DNA from: Larix kaempferi
Taxonomy: Eukaryota > Streptophyta > Pinopsida > Pinales > Pinaceae
Assembly (NCBI GenBank): GCA_027924585.1
Contig: BSBM01000050.1
Coordinates: forward strand, 8,765,501-8,829,500
Reading direction: 5' to 3'
DNA: 64,000 nt
This document shows positions 1-10,325 of this stretch, in pieces. The notes under the pieces were generated by a model. The model saw only the letters and a program-made list of their open reading frames with translations, did not search any database and had not been told where the DNA came from. Positions within the stretch are counted from its first letter, which is position 1; every line of letters starts with the position of its first letter. Position numbers and translations under genes: made by a program.

Positions 1-588
1 ACCCCACCGGACCAGTAGAAGCTAAGGGTACAAGAGGTCAAAGCCATAGTAGAGAATATTGCAGCCGAAGTAACTAAATGCCAAAGTCTGTTAGAAGCAG
101 CATTGAAGGCATTCACTGCCCTCGAAGAAGACCCCGGATTTCTACAAGTAAAGAATGCAGTGAAAGATAAGAAAGCCGCGCTAGAGAAGTTAGATGCAGA
201 AGTGAAGGCTCTGCAACCAAGAGATAGGCTTCCGAAGTACAGATAAATAAACACCCTCAAGAAGGAAGTGCAAGCCTTACAAGAGAAAGAAACTGAAATG
301 GGTGATAAGTCACAGCCATTATTGGAGGACGCCAGCAAAATCTCGCAGGAGATAGAGGAAAAATTACAGGAGCTGCGCGAGAATCAAGAACAGGTAGAAG
401 GCCAAATTGGGGAAGAGATCGGACTTGAGATGCTGGATATAGTCAAGCGAGTCGAATAAGATACGAAGGCCATAGTCGAGAAGATATTTGATACATACAA
501 TGAGTTCTCTGGGAAGCTAGCTCTGTAGGCGGCGGAACAGATGGAGGAAGATGCAACTGCAGGTGGCTCGGGGGAGAGCCACATGTAA
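1..588 (+). pseudogene. coiled-coil ORF remnant, C-terminal part (copy 1)
   Basis: One reading frame (codons starting at position 1) gives a Lys/Glu/Leu-rich heptad-like protein ending in ...GSGESHM and a stop at 586-588. It is closed internally at 16 (TAG), 244 (TAA), 457 (TAA) and 526 (TAG). I see no enzymatic motif; the charged helical composition suggests an oligomerising coiled coil. It lies directly before an LTR-like promoter block, so it is probably the last ORF of a retroelement-type unit. The same frame, with its upstream part, is repeated at 2860-3786. I do not recognise the family. Similar Glu/Gln-rich segments occur in G1-G3 elsewhere in the window, but I cannot align them convincingly. 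Confidence 0.55.
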
Positions 589-1450
589 GTGTTAGGGGGC
601 TATTGGGCCTGCCCCAAGTGGGGCATTTTGAGCAGGAAGGATTTTGAGAACTGCGGAGCTGAGCGCAGTTTAGTTGGAACAATTTTGGGATACGTTTTAG
701 TTGCTACGAATTGCGCGCAGCGTAGTGTCGAAAGAACTGTGAAGTTAGTGCTGCAAGGAGAACAGTACTGCGATGTGTACAATCAACGGAAGATCCAGCT
801 AAGCAGAATGTTGGACGAAATACAACACATATTCTGGCTAGGTCATCGCAAATCTACTTTTTGGAAAAGATACTTGATAACTACCAAGCGGTGGGTAGGT
901 GCGTATGAGGAGGAAGGTGACTGGTCGCACACATAGAGAACTACTACTTGAACTAGTTGTCTAAAGGCCGTGAAAGAGGGAACAGCTCAGCAAGAGCAAA
1001 CTATTGGCGTGCATGTGATAGTTTTGTAAACTGAAGGGTTTTTCTGCCTTCGAAATGTAAAGACATGACCTATGGGTCTTGATCTATAAATAAGGCATGA
1101 TTTTGTATGGGAAGGGTTACTCTTCATTTTTGTTGGTTTTTATTGAGTATTATCAGAGTTTCTAAGCTTGAAGCTATTGTAAAGGATCTGCAGCTGAGTG
1201 TGCAGAGACCTAATTTTGAGAGAGAGAGAAGAGCATCTACAACTGAGTGCACAGATGAAGAACTATTGTACCCTTCCCTAAAGACAATAAAACAACAGTT
1301 CTTGTGGACGTAGCTTCCCATCCGGGGGGGGTGAACCACATTAAATACCGTGTTATGTGATGCTTTGTGTGTTTTCCATTGTTCGATTGCTTAATATGAA
1401 TGTTTGATGTTACAGTTATCTGATATTTGTTGCTTTTATCTGTATTCGCC
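589..1450 (+). promoter_or_regulatory. LTR-like promoter/leader block (copy 1)
   Basis: The block begins with TGTTAGGGGGC just after the coiled-coil stop codon and a G-rich stretch. It contains a TATA box (CTATAAATAA, 1084-1093), a poly(A)-like AATAAA at 1286-1291 and a run of eight G near 1324 in a segment ending GTGAACCACATT. That order is what the U3-R-U5 of a plant LTR looks like. I could not find the matching second LTR or fix the 3' boundary, so LTR status is inferred. The region from here to about 1900 has no other recognisable content. Confidence 0.45.
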
Positions 1451-2070
1451 ACGAAAGAGATGGGAATGAGATGTTAAGTAGTTCATATGTGGATGAATGT
1501 TAATGCTCAGTATCTATAAGTCTTTGAATGTTTGGATGTGTTAAATAGTCACAGAGTTAATTGTTGAAGTTGAAGTGTTGCATCAGGGCACGCAGCATGG
1601 CATAATCCATTCCATTTCATATGTTTGAATCGGTCTAAGTGTTGATGAATGATTAAGATTGTTAAGTAAGATTGGCTAGTTTGATCAAGTATTGAAATGA
1701 ACGTGCGATCCAGTTGACGCGCTGATCCATGATAAGTGCTATGAGATAAGTTGTTGATATCTTATCGTCATATCACCAACTCTAAGAATCCATAAAGAGA
1801 GATCTATAGGAAGTATATATCTACCTTTGCGCTGAACTATTGCCATAGTCCATTAGTACCGTGTCATCATAATCGACGCAAAGTAGAAGACTTCGCGCAG
1901 TTGTTTGTTTGCAGTCTGGAAGTTATTACCATGCTGCGCATCAGTTAGTTTAGACACTCGCATCACCAGGTTGTGGAAACCTGATTCCCCAACCACCCCC
2001 TCAACTTCGCCTTGGGTGAGACCACAGACTGCTCGCTATTTGTTGCCGAAAGGACCAGCGAATACGGTTT

Positions 2071-2407
2071 TTGTTGGTATCTTGTACCGCGAAGTACATG
2101 GGTCTACATTGGAAAAACTCTAGATCAGTATTTACGACCAACACTGGCATCGCCACCCCACAAACAATGCAGGACAGGGGTTACTTCAAGAATCTCCCTC
2201 TTACCATACTCATTGATTATGGTAGCACTCATAACTTCATTGACCCTCGGATTGCCAAACAGGTTGATTGTTTTGTCCATTTTTGCTCCAACTTTGAAGT
2301 CATGGTTTCCAATGGGGGCACCTTAACTTGCAAGGGGAAGTGTCGCAATGTGCGTATCTCTCTAGAATATTTTAACCTGCACTCTAACATGTTTGCCTTG
2401 TCCTTAG
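2071..2407 (+). pseudogene. Ty3/Gypsy retropepsin fragment (copy 1, truncated by duplication junction)
   Basis: Frame 1 encodes the N-terminal half of a Gypsy gag-associated aspartic protease: LTILIDYGSTHNFIDP, followed by a conserved Cys/Phe-rich strand and GGTLTCKGKC. The catalytic Asp codon is 2215-2217. The next residue is Tyr (2218-2220) where the family has Ser or Thr, so D-S-G has become D-Y-G, which alone would probably disable it. The frame is cut at 2407 by the duplication junction and runs into unrelated coiled-coil sequence. Upstream sequence (1905-2070) may be a degraded gag tail, but I see no zinc knuckle. Confidence 0.75.
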
Positions 2408-3786
2408 TCACGAATGAGGAAGGACACTGGGAGTCCTTCAGTGCACAAGGAACCAAGGAAGAAACATAAAGCAAATAAAGATCAATTGGACACAGTGCTT
2501 CACGAGGATGACTACATAATGATCGCCACGAAGGTCACTAAGCAGATGGAAGAGATCTCGACTGACAAGGAGAAGAAATAAAAAGAGATACAAGACAATT
2601 TGCACCAGAACCTTACTACATTGCAAGGGATTTCACAAAAATTTGATGAAGTAAGAAAAATATTACCCTTTCCGCAGGATTCAAATGTTGAAGGGGATTC
2701 AGCAGGGACTTCACAGCAGCAAATCACCATTCCCACAAGGTTCTTTGTTGTCCATCTGCAACCATTGTCTATAAGCTTTCCTTTACCTGATCAAGTAATG
2801 TTGGATACGAAGAATGTGGAATGCGTGGAACTTGATCTTCAACAGTACCATTTCCATCCCTACATTACATGCAGTTACAAGTTTTTGAAGAAATGCATGA
2901 TAGAACCACAGATGCACTGAAAGGACAGGCTGAGCTGCAAGCAACTAACAGGAAATTAGAGGTAGATTGCTCGTAGAGAGTTATGGAACTGCAAGATGAG
3001 CATGATCGTCGGCTAATACTAGAAACCATGATCACTGCTGTCGCTAACGACATAGATGAATTTGAACTGCAACAGGAACCAGCGGATACTATTCTTAAGA
3101 TTGGCGAGCTGGTAACCAGTCTTAAGTCGAAGATGAAAGACATGGAGATTCTCCATGAGGCTGACATTGCTGCCTTGAAGGCGAAGATAAACCCATAGAC
3201 CCCACCGGACCAGTAGCAGCTAAGGGTACAAGAGGTCAAAGCCATAGTAGAGAATATTGCAGCCGAAGTAACTAAATGCCAAAGTCTGTTAGAAGCAGCA
3301 TTGAAGGCATTCACTGCCCTCGAAGAAGACCCCGGATTTCTACAAGTAAAGAATGCAGTGAAAGATAAGAAAGCCGCGCTAGAGAAGTTAGATGCAGAAG
3401 TGAAGGCTCTGCAACCAAGAGATAGGCTTCCGAAGTACAGATAAATAAACACCCTCAAGAAGGAAGTGCAAGCCTTACAAGAGAAAGAAACTGAAATGGG
3501 TGATAAGTCACAGCCATTATTGGAGGATGCCAGCAAAATCTCGCAGGAGATAGAGGAAAAATTACAGGAGCTGCGCGAGAATCAAGAACAGGTAGAAGGC
3601 CAAATTGGGGAAGAGATCGGACTTGAGATGCTGGATATAGTCAAGCGAGTCGAATAAGATACGAAGGCCATAGTCGAGAAGATATTTGATACATACAATG
3701 AGTTCTCTGGGAAGCTAGCTCTGTAGGCGGCGGAACAGATGGAGGAAGATGCAACTGCAGGTGGCTCGGGGGAGAGCCACATGTAA
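2408..3786 (+). pseudogene. coiled-coil ORF remnant, longer copy (copy 2)
   Basis: This is the upstream part of the coiled-coil ORF (2408-3198, single copy) joined to the duplicated C-terminal part (3199-3786). About 2444-2860 reads in frame 2, with KANKDQLDTVLHEDDYIMIA and then a QKFDEVRKIL segment. From about 2860 it reads in frame 1 (QLQVFEEMHDRTTDALKG...), so there is a frameshift near 2860. In-frame stops include TAA at 2579-2581, TAG before the 2983 Met, TAG 3196, TAG 3214, TAA 3442, TAA 3655 and TAG 3724. The product would be mostly alpha-helical coiled coil with no catalytic motif. It is probably an accessory ORF of a retroelement; I do not recognise the family. Confidence 0.5.
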
Positions 3787-4650
3787 GTGTTAGGGGGCTA
3801 TTGGGCCTGCCCCAAGTGGGGCATTTTGAGCAGGAAGGATTTTGAGAACTGCGGAGCTGAGCGCAGTTTAGTTGGAACAATTTTGGGATACGTTTTGGTT
3901 GCTACGAATTGCGCGCAGCGTAGTGTCGAAAGAACTGTGAAGTTAGTGCTGCAAGGAGAACAGTACTGCGATGTGTACAGTCAACGGAAGATCCAGCTAA
4001 GCAGAATGTTGGACGAAATACAACACATATTCTGGCTAGGTCATCGCAAATCTACTTTTTGGAAAAGATACTTGATAACTACCAAGCGGTGGGTAGGTGC
4101 GTATGAGGAGGAAGGTGACTGGTCGCACACATAGAGAACTACTACTTGAACTAGTTGTCTAAAGGCCGTGAAAGAGGGAACAGCTCAGCAAGAGCAAACT
4201 ATTGGCGTGCATGTGATAGTTTTGTAAACTGAAGGGTTTTTCTGCCTTCGAAATGTAAAGACATGACCTATGGGTCTTGATCTATAAATAAGGCATGATT
4301 TTGTATGGGAAGGGTTACTCTTCATTTTTGTTGGTTTTTATTGAGTATTATCAGAGTTTCTAAGCTTGAAGCTATTGTAAAGGATCTGCAGCTGAGTGTG
4401 CAGAGACCTAATTTTGAGAGAGAGAGAAGAGCATCTACAACTGAGTGCACAGATGAAGAACTATTGTACCCTTCCCTAAAGACAATAAAACAACAGTTCT
4501 TGTGGACGTAGCTTCCCATCCGGGGGGGGTGAACCACATTAAATACCGTGTTATGTGATGCTTTGTGTGTTTTCCATTGTTCGATTGCTTAATATGAATG
4601 TTTGATGTTACAGTTATCTGATATTTGTTGCTTTTATCTGTATTCGCCAT
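3787..4650 (+). promoter_or_regulatory. LTR-like promoter/leader block (copy 2)
   Basis: Second copy of the 589-1450 block. The TATA box is at 4282-4291 and AATAAA at 4484-4489. It lies between the coiled-coil stop and the retropepsin of element A. If this is an LTR, it would be the promoter nearest element A, but about 600 bases separate it from the first recognisable protease codons and no primer-binding site is evident. Confidence 0.45.
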
Positions 4651-5268
4651 GAAAGAGATGGGAATGAGATGTTAAGTAGTTCATATGTGGATGAATGTTA
4701 ATGCTCAGTATCTATAAGTCTTTGAATGTTTGGATGTGTTAAATAGTCACAGAGTTAATTGTTGAAGTTGAAGTGTTGCATCAGGGCACGCAGCATGGCA
4801 TAATCCATTCCATTTCATATGTTTGAATCGGTCTAAGTGTTGATGAATGATTAAGATTGTTAAGTAAGATTGGCTAGTTTGATCAAGTATTGAAATGAAC
4901 GTGCGATCCAGTTGACGCGCTGATCCATGATAAGTGCTATGAGATAAGTTGTTGATATCTTATCGTCATATCACCAACTCTAAGAATCCATAAAGAGAGA
5001 TCTATAGGAAGTATATATCTACCTTTGCGCTGAACTATTGCCATAGTCCATTAGTACCGTGTCATCATAATCGACGCAAAGTAGAAGACTTCGCGCAGTT
5101 GTTTGTTTGCAGTCTGGAAGTTATTACCATGCTGCGCATCAGTTAGTTTAGACACTCGCATCACCAGGTTGTGGAAACCTGATTCCCCAACCACCCCCTC
5201 AACTTCGCCTTGGGTGAGACCACAGACTGCTCGCTATTTGTTGCCGAAAGGACCAGCGAATACGGTTT

Positions 5269-5850
5269 TTGTTGGTATCTTGTACCGCGAAGTACATGGG
5301 TCTACATTGGAAAAACTCTAGATCAGTATTTACGACCAACACTGGCATCGCCACCCCACAAACAATGCAGGACAGGGGTTACTTCAAGAATCTCCCTCTT
5401 ACCATACTCATTGATTATGGTAGCACTCATAACTTCATTGACCCTCGGATTGCCAAACAGGTTGATTGTTTTGTCCATTTTTGCTCCAACTTTGAAGTCA
5501 TGGTTTCCAATGGGGGCACCTTAACTTGCAAGGGGAAGTGTCGCAATGTGCGTATCTCTCTAGAATATTTTAACCTGCACTCTAACATGTTTGCCTTGTC
5601 CTTAGCGGATGTGATGTGGTGTTGGGAATTCAATGCTTACGCACTATTGGCCCCATTTTATGGGATTTTGTTGAACTTTGGATGTAGTTTTCAGTCAATG
5701 GGAAACAACACAAATTTACGGGCTTACAACCAGGGTCTCTTCGCATCATCAATTCACATCGCCTAGAAAATATCCTTAAGAAGAATTCACATGGTGTCAT
5801 CGCTTAGCTCCATTCCATTCAAATGCACCCATCAACGGTCTCCACTACTT
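5269..5850 (+). pseudogene. element A: Ty3/Gypsy retropepsin and protease-RT linker
   Basis: This is the same D-Y-G-S protease as in copy 1 (catalytic Asp near 5413), continuing past the duplication. A frameshift follows at about 5605-5625. The next frame gives LGIQCLRTIGPILWDF, a hallmark of the protease C-terminus in chromovirus-like Gypsy elements, then an internal TAG and GKQHKFTGLQPG. Past another frame change comes the protease-RT spacer (NSHGVIA, then ...EPVGLPPS). It is decayed by frameshifts and stops. The reverse transcriptase that should follow EPVGLPPS is absent; the sequence passes straight into RNase H. Confidence 0.8.
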
Positions 5851-6200
5851 CCTTGGATAGATATGTAGGTGTCCTTGCTGAACCAGTGGGCTTGCCGCCT
5901 TCAAAAGACCTTTCCAGTAAGAATTTATCCGCATCTACATCTCAGAAGGAATTGATGGCTATTTTGCATGCAGTACAGAAGTGGCAGCCATCCCTATTAG
6001 GGAATTATTTCTGCATCAATACTAATGTCCAGAGTCTGGAAAATTTTCCTGGAACAACGGGTCTTCTCCCCAACACACCTGAAATGGGTTATCCAACTCA
6101 TGGGTTCTGCCTATGCGATCACTTACTAGAAGGGTAAGGACAATCTGGTGGCAGATGCTCCTTCTCGCACACTTGATGACCTAGTTTCTCTTATAGCTAT
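5851..6200 (+). pseudogene. element A: RNase H fragment joined to the pre-RT spacer
   Basis: KDLSSKNLSAST, KELMAILHAVQKWQPSLLG and, after frameshifts, KGKDNLVADAPSRTLDD match the C-terminal half of Ty3/Gypsy RNase H, whose usual ending is ...DALSR. The join to the upstream GLPPS spacer means RT and the first part of RNase H were deleted in one step, possibly through a short shared CCTTCAAAAGACC-like stretch. A stop lies before KGKDNLV. It is not functional. Confidence 0.75.
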
Positions 6201-6900
6201 TTCTCTATGTGTTCCACATTGGTTGCAATCTTATCAACAAGGCTATCCCTTCTATGAACTCCATGCTTCTCCATCAGCAGGGCACTCTGGGTTCCTCAAA
6301 ATGTATGACCGGGAACAATGTAACTTCTTTTGGTAGGGACTAAAAAGGACAATTAAGAAGATGGTGGCTGACTGCGATACTTGCCAAGTCAACAAGGGTG
6401 AAACGACACTCCGTTCGGGACTTCTCGAACCCTTGCTCATCCCTACACAGATTTGGATAGCTATTTCTATGGATTTCTTTGACGCGCTCTAGTGGTACAA
6501 TACCACATCTGAAATGATAGCATATGAAGCAGTCTATGGATAGGCACTGCCAGTTCTTCTTCCATACACCCTCAGCAGTTCCCCAGTTCAGGCAATTGAC
6601 TCAGTTCTTCGAAACCGCGATCAGATTCTCCTCATTATGTAGGACAATCTTCACATGGAAATTATTCGATTGAAACAACATGCCGATCAACACTGTTCTG
6701 AGCGCCATTTTCATGCAGCTGATATGGTTCTTCTTCGTCTACAGCCTTCCATGCAATCCTCCCTAAAACTCAAAATTCATCAGCTTCTATCTCACTCTAT
6801 CACAAAGGCATTAATTCAATGGCACAGAATGCAACCCAAGGATGCTATAGGGGAACCACTCCTTCATATTCCCCATCAATTTCCACATCTAAAGCTTTAA
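6201..6900 (+). pseudogene. element A: integrase fragments (zinc-binding and C-terminal parts)
   Basis: HASPSAGHSGFLKMYDREQC...CDTCQVNKG is the H2C2 zinc-binding domain of Ty3/Gypsy integrase, with both His and both Cys present and an in-frame TAG after NFFW. SMDFF, the first catalytic Asp region, follows and is cut. After it comes WYNTTSEMIAYEAVYG, which lies beyond the catalytic core, so most of the D-D-E core is deleted. The C-terminal part (KQHADQHCSERHFHAADMVL, LRLQPS) is recognisable up to about 6900. It lies directly upstream of the polypurine tract and LTR, as expected for the end of pol. Confidence 0.75.
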
Positions 6901-6916
6901 GGTCAAAGATTTTTCT

Positions 6917-6929
6917 AAGGGAGAGGGGA
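6917..6929 (+). promoter_or_regulatory. element A polypurine tract
   Basis: AAGGGAGAGGGGA immediately precedes the TG start of the LTR at 6930. This is the standard position and composition of the plus-strand primer of an LTR retrotransposon. Confidence 0.85.
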
Positions 6930-7313
6930 TGTTAGGAACCTGTGTCAACCCTTCTCTTTACTTTGTTAGTATATTGTTGTTTGACGCATATGCTTTGTAA
7001 GTCATCTCGTAGTATTTATTGATCCATAGTTTGTATTAGCCCATGGTATTGACCCATAGTATTGGACGCAAATGCTTTGTAAGTCGTCCCATAGTATTAT
7101 ATGTCCCATGGTATTGACCCATAGTATTGGGAATAGACTTAGTATATAAGTGTGTGTTGAGGCCAATGAAGGTACTGTGAAGTTATTTGTATTGAGCTTG
7201 CTCAAAGGAGGTTTCCCCCTCGAAGTGGTCTGTGATCAATAAAGTGATTATGAGTTATTTTCTTACTATTATCTTGTGTATTTTCATTAATTAATTGTTG
7301 CAGGTTCCTCACA
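6930..7313 (+). mobile_element. element A 3' LTR (384 bp)
   Basis: The LTR starts TGTTAGGAACC after the polypurine tract and ends GGTTCCTCACA; the termini are inverted repeats of 11 bp with one mismatch (TG...CA). It has a TATA motif in AGTATATAAG (7141-7150) and an AATAAA at 7238-7243. Internally there is a partial direct repeat: GACGCA(T/A)ATGCTTTGTAAGTC near 6972 and 7064, and CCCATGGTATTGACCCATAG near 7040 and 7108. No matching 5' LTR is visible in the window, so element A is 5'-truncated. Confidence 0.85.
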
Positions 7314-7320
7314 ATCAACA

Positions 7321-9489
7321 ATGCTATAGCAATGAAGGAGTTTAGAATGCTAGTTGGATTCTTCTAAAGTTGATATTTTGGTTGTAAAATTCCCAAATAA
7401 TGTATCCAAAGAGCAATTACCCATGATGTTAAACTTAAGAGACTCATATGGTAAACATATGCTAGTTACTGTGTGTTTGATTTACCTTTCTTGTTCTACC
7501 TTGATATTATTTTCCTTCCCATTGTATGGTAACCAAAAATGGGACCAATCAGTAGAAAAATAACCATTTAAATTTTTCTACCAGTCTCGCCTAAGCAATA
7601 ACCCATAGGCCTATGGGATGTCTACTACAATTATGTAAATGATTTGGTGGACCTTAGTATTGGAGGATAATCTTATATGCATGTTCTTAACTTCTATATT
7701 GACTTTAACCATGGATCAATCCAACTAGACAATATGAGTGCCACAACGTTCAGGTTTTGCATTGAGTTTTCAACATACTGAGTATGGCATTACATTAGAC
7801 GATGCAGTTGAATCAACCGTGCAATTATGAACATTCTATTGAAAATTTAAAAATTCAGGAGAAATGGAGTGTTAGAAGAATATTTTTGGCAAATTAGGGA
7901 AGCATTAACACTAGAACATTTCTTGATATTCGTATTTCTTGTGTCGATGTTCTTAATAATCTTGATGTTTTCTTCTGAAATAACTCCTTTTCCTTTTTTC
8001 TCATATGACTTCTTGAGAACTTGGAATAGATATTGTTGTATGATAGGAATTTTAAGCACTTAACATAATAAAAATATTTTTTTCCCTACTAAGATCTTCT
8101 AAGACATCATAGTCAAATTGAATTGAGGGTTTTACCATTACAAGGCTAGACTTAGATACTGGGGTTTTTTATTTGTTGGACTTGAAGTTGATGGATATTC
8201 TTTATCTACAATTGGAAATTTGCTTCGTATCTAATAATTATGAAATTCTTTGATGTCTTATTCATATTCCTCATTTATGGTAGAAGATAAATCCCACAAA
8301 ACATTGATGTGATGCTCGGGAATTTCTTTATTAACTAGATCATCTTCCTCTGACCCTTCCTAAATTTATTATACCTCCTTATCCTAATGATTATATGACC
8401 TTTAGGAATTAGAAATTTTAAACATATTTAAATGTAAATCTTCAATGGTCATCCCCTCAATGGGAGGGGTTTGTCTGTTGTCACGAGGAAAATCCCTTCT
8501 ATATGGTGGTCTATGATAGTTCCTAAGTGGATTTTTTTCACCAAGTTTCTTCTTGAAATCAATGAATTCATTGGTAAATTAATTCATTATGCTTTGTAGA
8601 CTCTCCATGTCCTTGGGATCTATCTCCTTGGATTCAATGTTGATTTTATTTTGAGAATTATTTTTCCTAAAAAAAATTAATCCAAACCCTTCATCTCTTC
8701 CCGTGTACCTTTTAGGATAGCCATATCTTGTTTAACATTGACAGACAACTCAAAATTCTCATTAAGGATGTTATTTTCAGTGGTTTTAATGGACATGGCC
8801 ATGGTGGTTGTTGATGCAACAAGGAAAAAATGGATTGATACATCAGCGGTTGGTTTGGAATTGTCTAGAATTTTGTTTACCAATGCCAAAAACCTCTGGT
8901 TTAATTCTTTAAATTTCTCTTTAGGATCCACCTTTATTATATGCAGTTCGAGGACCAATTCGATGGGGATTTTGTCCTCTTCAAATTTGTCCAAGAAGAT
9001 ATTTTCAAGGTCATCCCAGTTCGTAATGGATTGTGTCCTTAAGGATTTAAACCATGTAATAGATTGACCTATGAAGGTATATGGAAACAATCTACACACC
9101 ACTTCATCATGTTTCATGCTCAAAATAATAATTGCCATAAAAAAATTGTTATATGACCTTCAACAGAATATTTCTGGTTTGGATTGAACTTCGGTAAAAA
9201 TTTCTTGGGATGTTTGGGTAGGGGATGTACATCGCCTGGTATGGCTATTGCATATTTTAATTCCCATTATGGGTTTATATTAGCATTAGTGTTGATATTA
9301 GCATTAGTTTTGACCATGTTTCTTCATGAGTTATCTTCAGAGTGTTTGTATTCCGAGGAACTAACCTCTGGAGTAGATTGTGGTGAATTGGGATGTGAAA
9401 AAGGAGGAATAGGAGGATCTTTGTCATCAGTTTGTATTTCAATGTTTTCAGGTTTACGGTTTTGTAATATGGATTGATCTTGGCAAGAT
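7321..9489 (-). pseudogene. remnant R: Ty3/Gypsy gag-protease on the minus strand
   Basis: Reading down from 9489, LPKHPKKFLPKFNPNQKYSV begins the gag. The retrotransposon gag core follows at about 9138-8677 (GQSITWFKSLRTQSITNWDD, then the ELNQRFLALVNK helix), then a basic region (PPYRRDFPRDNRQTPPIEG) at about 8560-8450. Further down, 7700-7340 has AYGLLLRRDW, NLNGYFSTDWSHFWLPYNGK and IKHTV, which I recognise as the segment after the protease core in this kind of plant Gypsy polyprotein. Multiple stops and frame changes interrupt it. It is truncated at both ends: at 9489 by the LTR of element O, and near 7313 by the end of element A. The protease active-site motif itself is not visible. Confidence 0.65.
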
Positions 9490-10313
9490 TGTAGCTAGGG
9501 TTTTCACCCTAGCTTGTGCAAACGAGCACCTACTAAGGAGAAGGGACTCCTTAGTAGCAGTTCGAGAAAACAATAGAAACCTAGTGTAAATGGTAAGAAA
9601 CTAATCTAACATGTGCATGGGTTCTTAACAAGTAAATCTACAGTAAATAATGGTAAACAATAAACATTCATTGATTTCTTATGCAAAACAAATATAGGAG
9701 AGAACCATATATTTTCATTAACCTAAAAATGGAGTTTTACATAAAATGTTACCTCACTGGTGAGGTTGGTGGAGCTTGTGCAGCCATATGGACGAGTTGC
9801 TCCAAGGTCTCATTCTCTTCTCCAAATGCAATAGGGATTGGCCAAATGGCTCACTCAAATGGTGAATATAAGCACAAATGGTGAGCTTAGGGTTTCGGGA
9901 GTGATTTTGGCAGCATGAGGGTAAGATGGATTGTGGATGAATAATAGGGGGTCTCCATCACCTATTTATAGGTTTTTGAGTGGTGGAGTATTTACCCATG
10001 GTATTTGGTTACACATGGTTTTGGTTATTGGTTTAGGGTTTCTTTCCTTTTTCCCTCTTTTTTCCTTTTTTGAATTAATTTTTTTATTTTATTCCCTTTT
10101 ATTTGATTTTTGGGGAATTTTGGGCCCTTTTGGAGGGTTTTTGGTATTTTTGGAGGAAATTTAATTATGTTGAGGAGAAAAAGATTAATTTTGGCATTTT
10201 TGGTGACCATTTGAAGGTTTTTTGAGGCTCTGGAGTCTAAATGGTGGGAAAAATGGACAAATGGGTCATGTGGCTAGGGAGATGAGCTAGTGAGCATTTT
10301 TTGGGTGTTAACA
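9490..10313 (-). mobile_element. element O 3' LTR (about 824 bp)
   Basis: On the minus strand it begins TGTTAACACCCAAAAAATGC at 10313, homologous to the N LTRs (TGTTAACACCTAAAAAGTGC), and shares the following blocks (ACATGACCCATTTGTCC and so on). The TATA box is TATAAATA at 9970-9963. The end is placed at 9490 (...CTAGCTACA) by alignment with the N LTR end (...GAGCCAACA). It contains AAGGAGTCCC/GGACTCCTT-type inverted sequence near 9535-9560. It is not a 5' LTR of remnant R, because gag-like coding follows with no primer site or leader. Confidence 0.75.
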
Positions 10314-10325
10314 AATTGCCCCCTG
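10314..10325 (-). promoter_or_regulatory. element O polypurine tract
   Basis: Minus-strand CAGGGGGCAATT lies directly before TGTTAACACC. The equivalent in N is CACGGGGCAATC before 32049. The preceding block (CGATGAGCTCCTGCCCTCAC) is also conserved between the two elements. Confidence 0.65.

Larger units (their letters stand above)
1..5605. repeat. 3,198-bp direct tandem duplication, about 99.8% identical
   Basis: Positions 1-2407 recur at 3199-5605 with a constant offset of 3198. I found only five differences by eye: 19 a/3217 c, 330 c/3528 t, 699 a/3897 g, 782 a/3980 g and 1452 c/4650 t. Identity stops sharply at 2407/5605. After that point copy 1 runs into coiled-coil coding sequence (2408 on), while copy 2 continues through the retropepsin into pol. 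The simplest reading is one unit of 2408-5605, with 1-2407 being the end of a preceding copy that begins before the window. Four of the five changes are transitions. An assembly collapse or expansion artefact cannot be excluded. Confidence 0.95.

Noticed and set aside
2865-3536. 223-codon minus-strand Ser-rich open frame
   Set aside because: Antisense shadow of the Glu/Lys-rich coiled-coil ORF (CTC/TTC codons read as Ser/Phe). No motif of its own.
9490-10313. LTR read as the 5' LTR of remnant R
   Set aside because: Gag-like coding of R starts directly at the LTR edge with no primer site or leader, while a polypurine tract and element O 3' region lie on the other side. It is the 3' LTR of element O.
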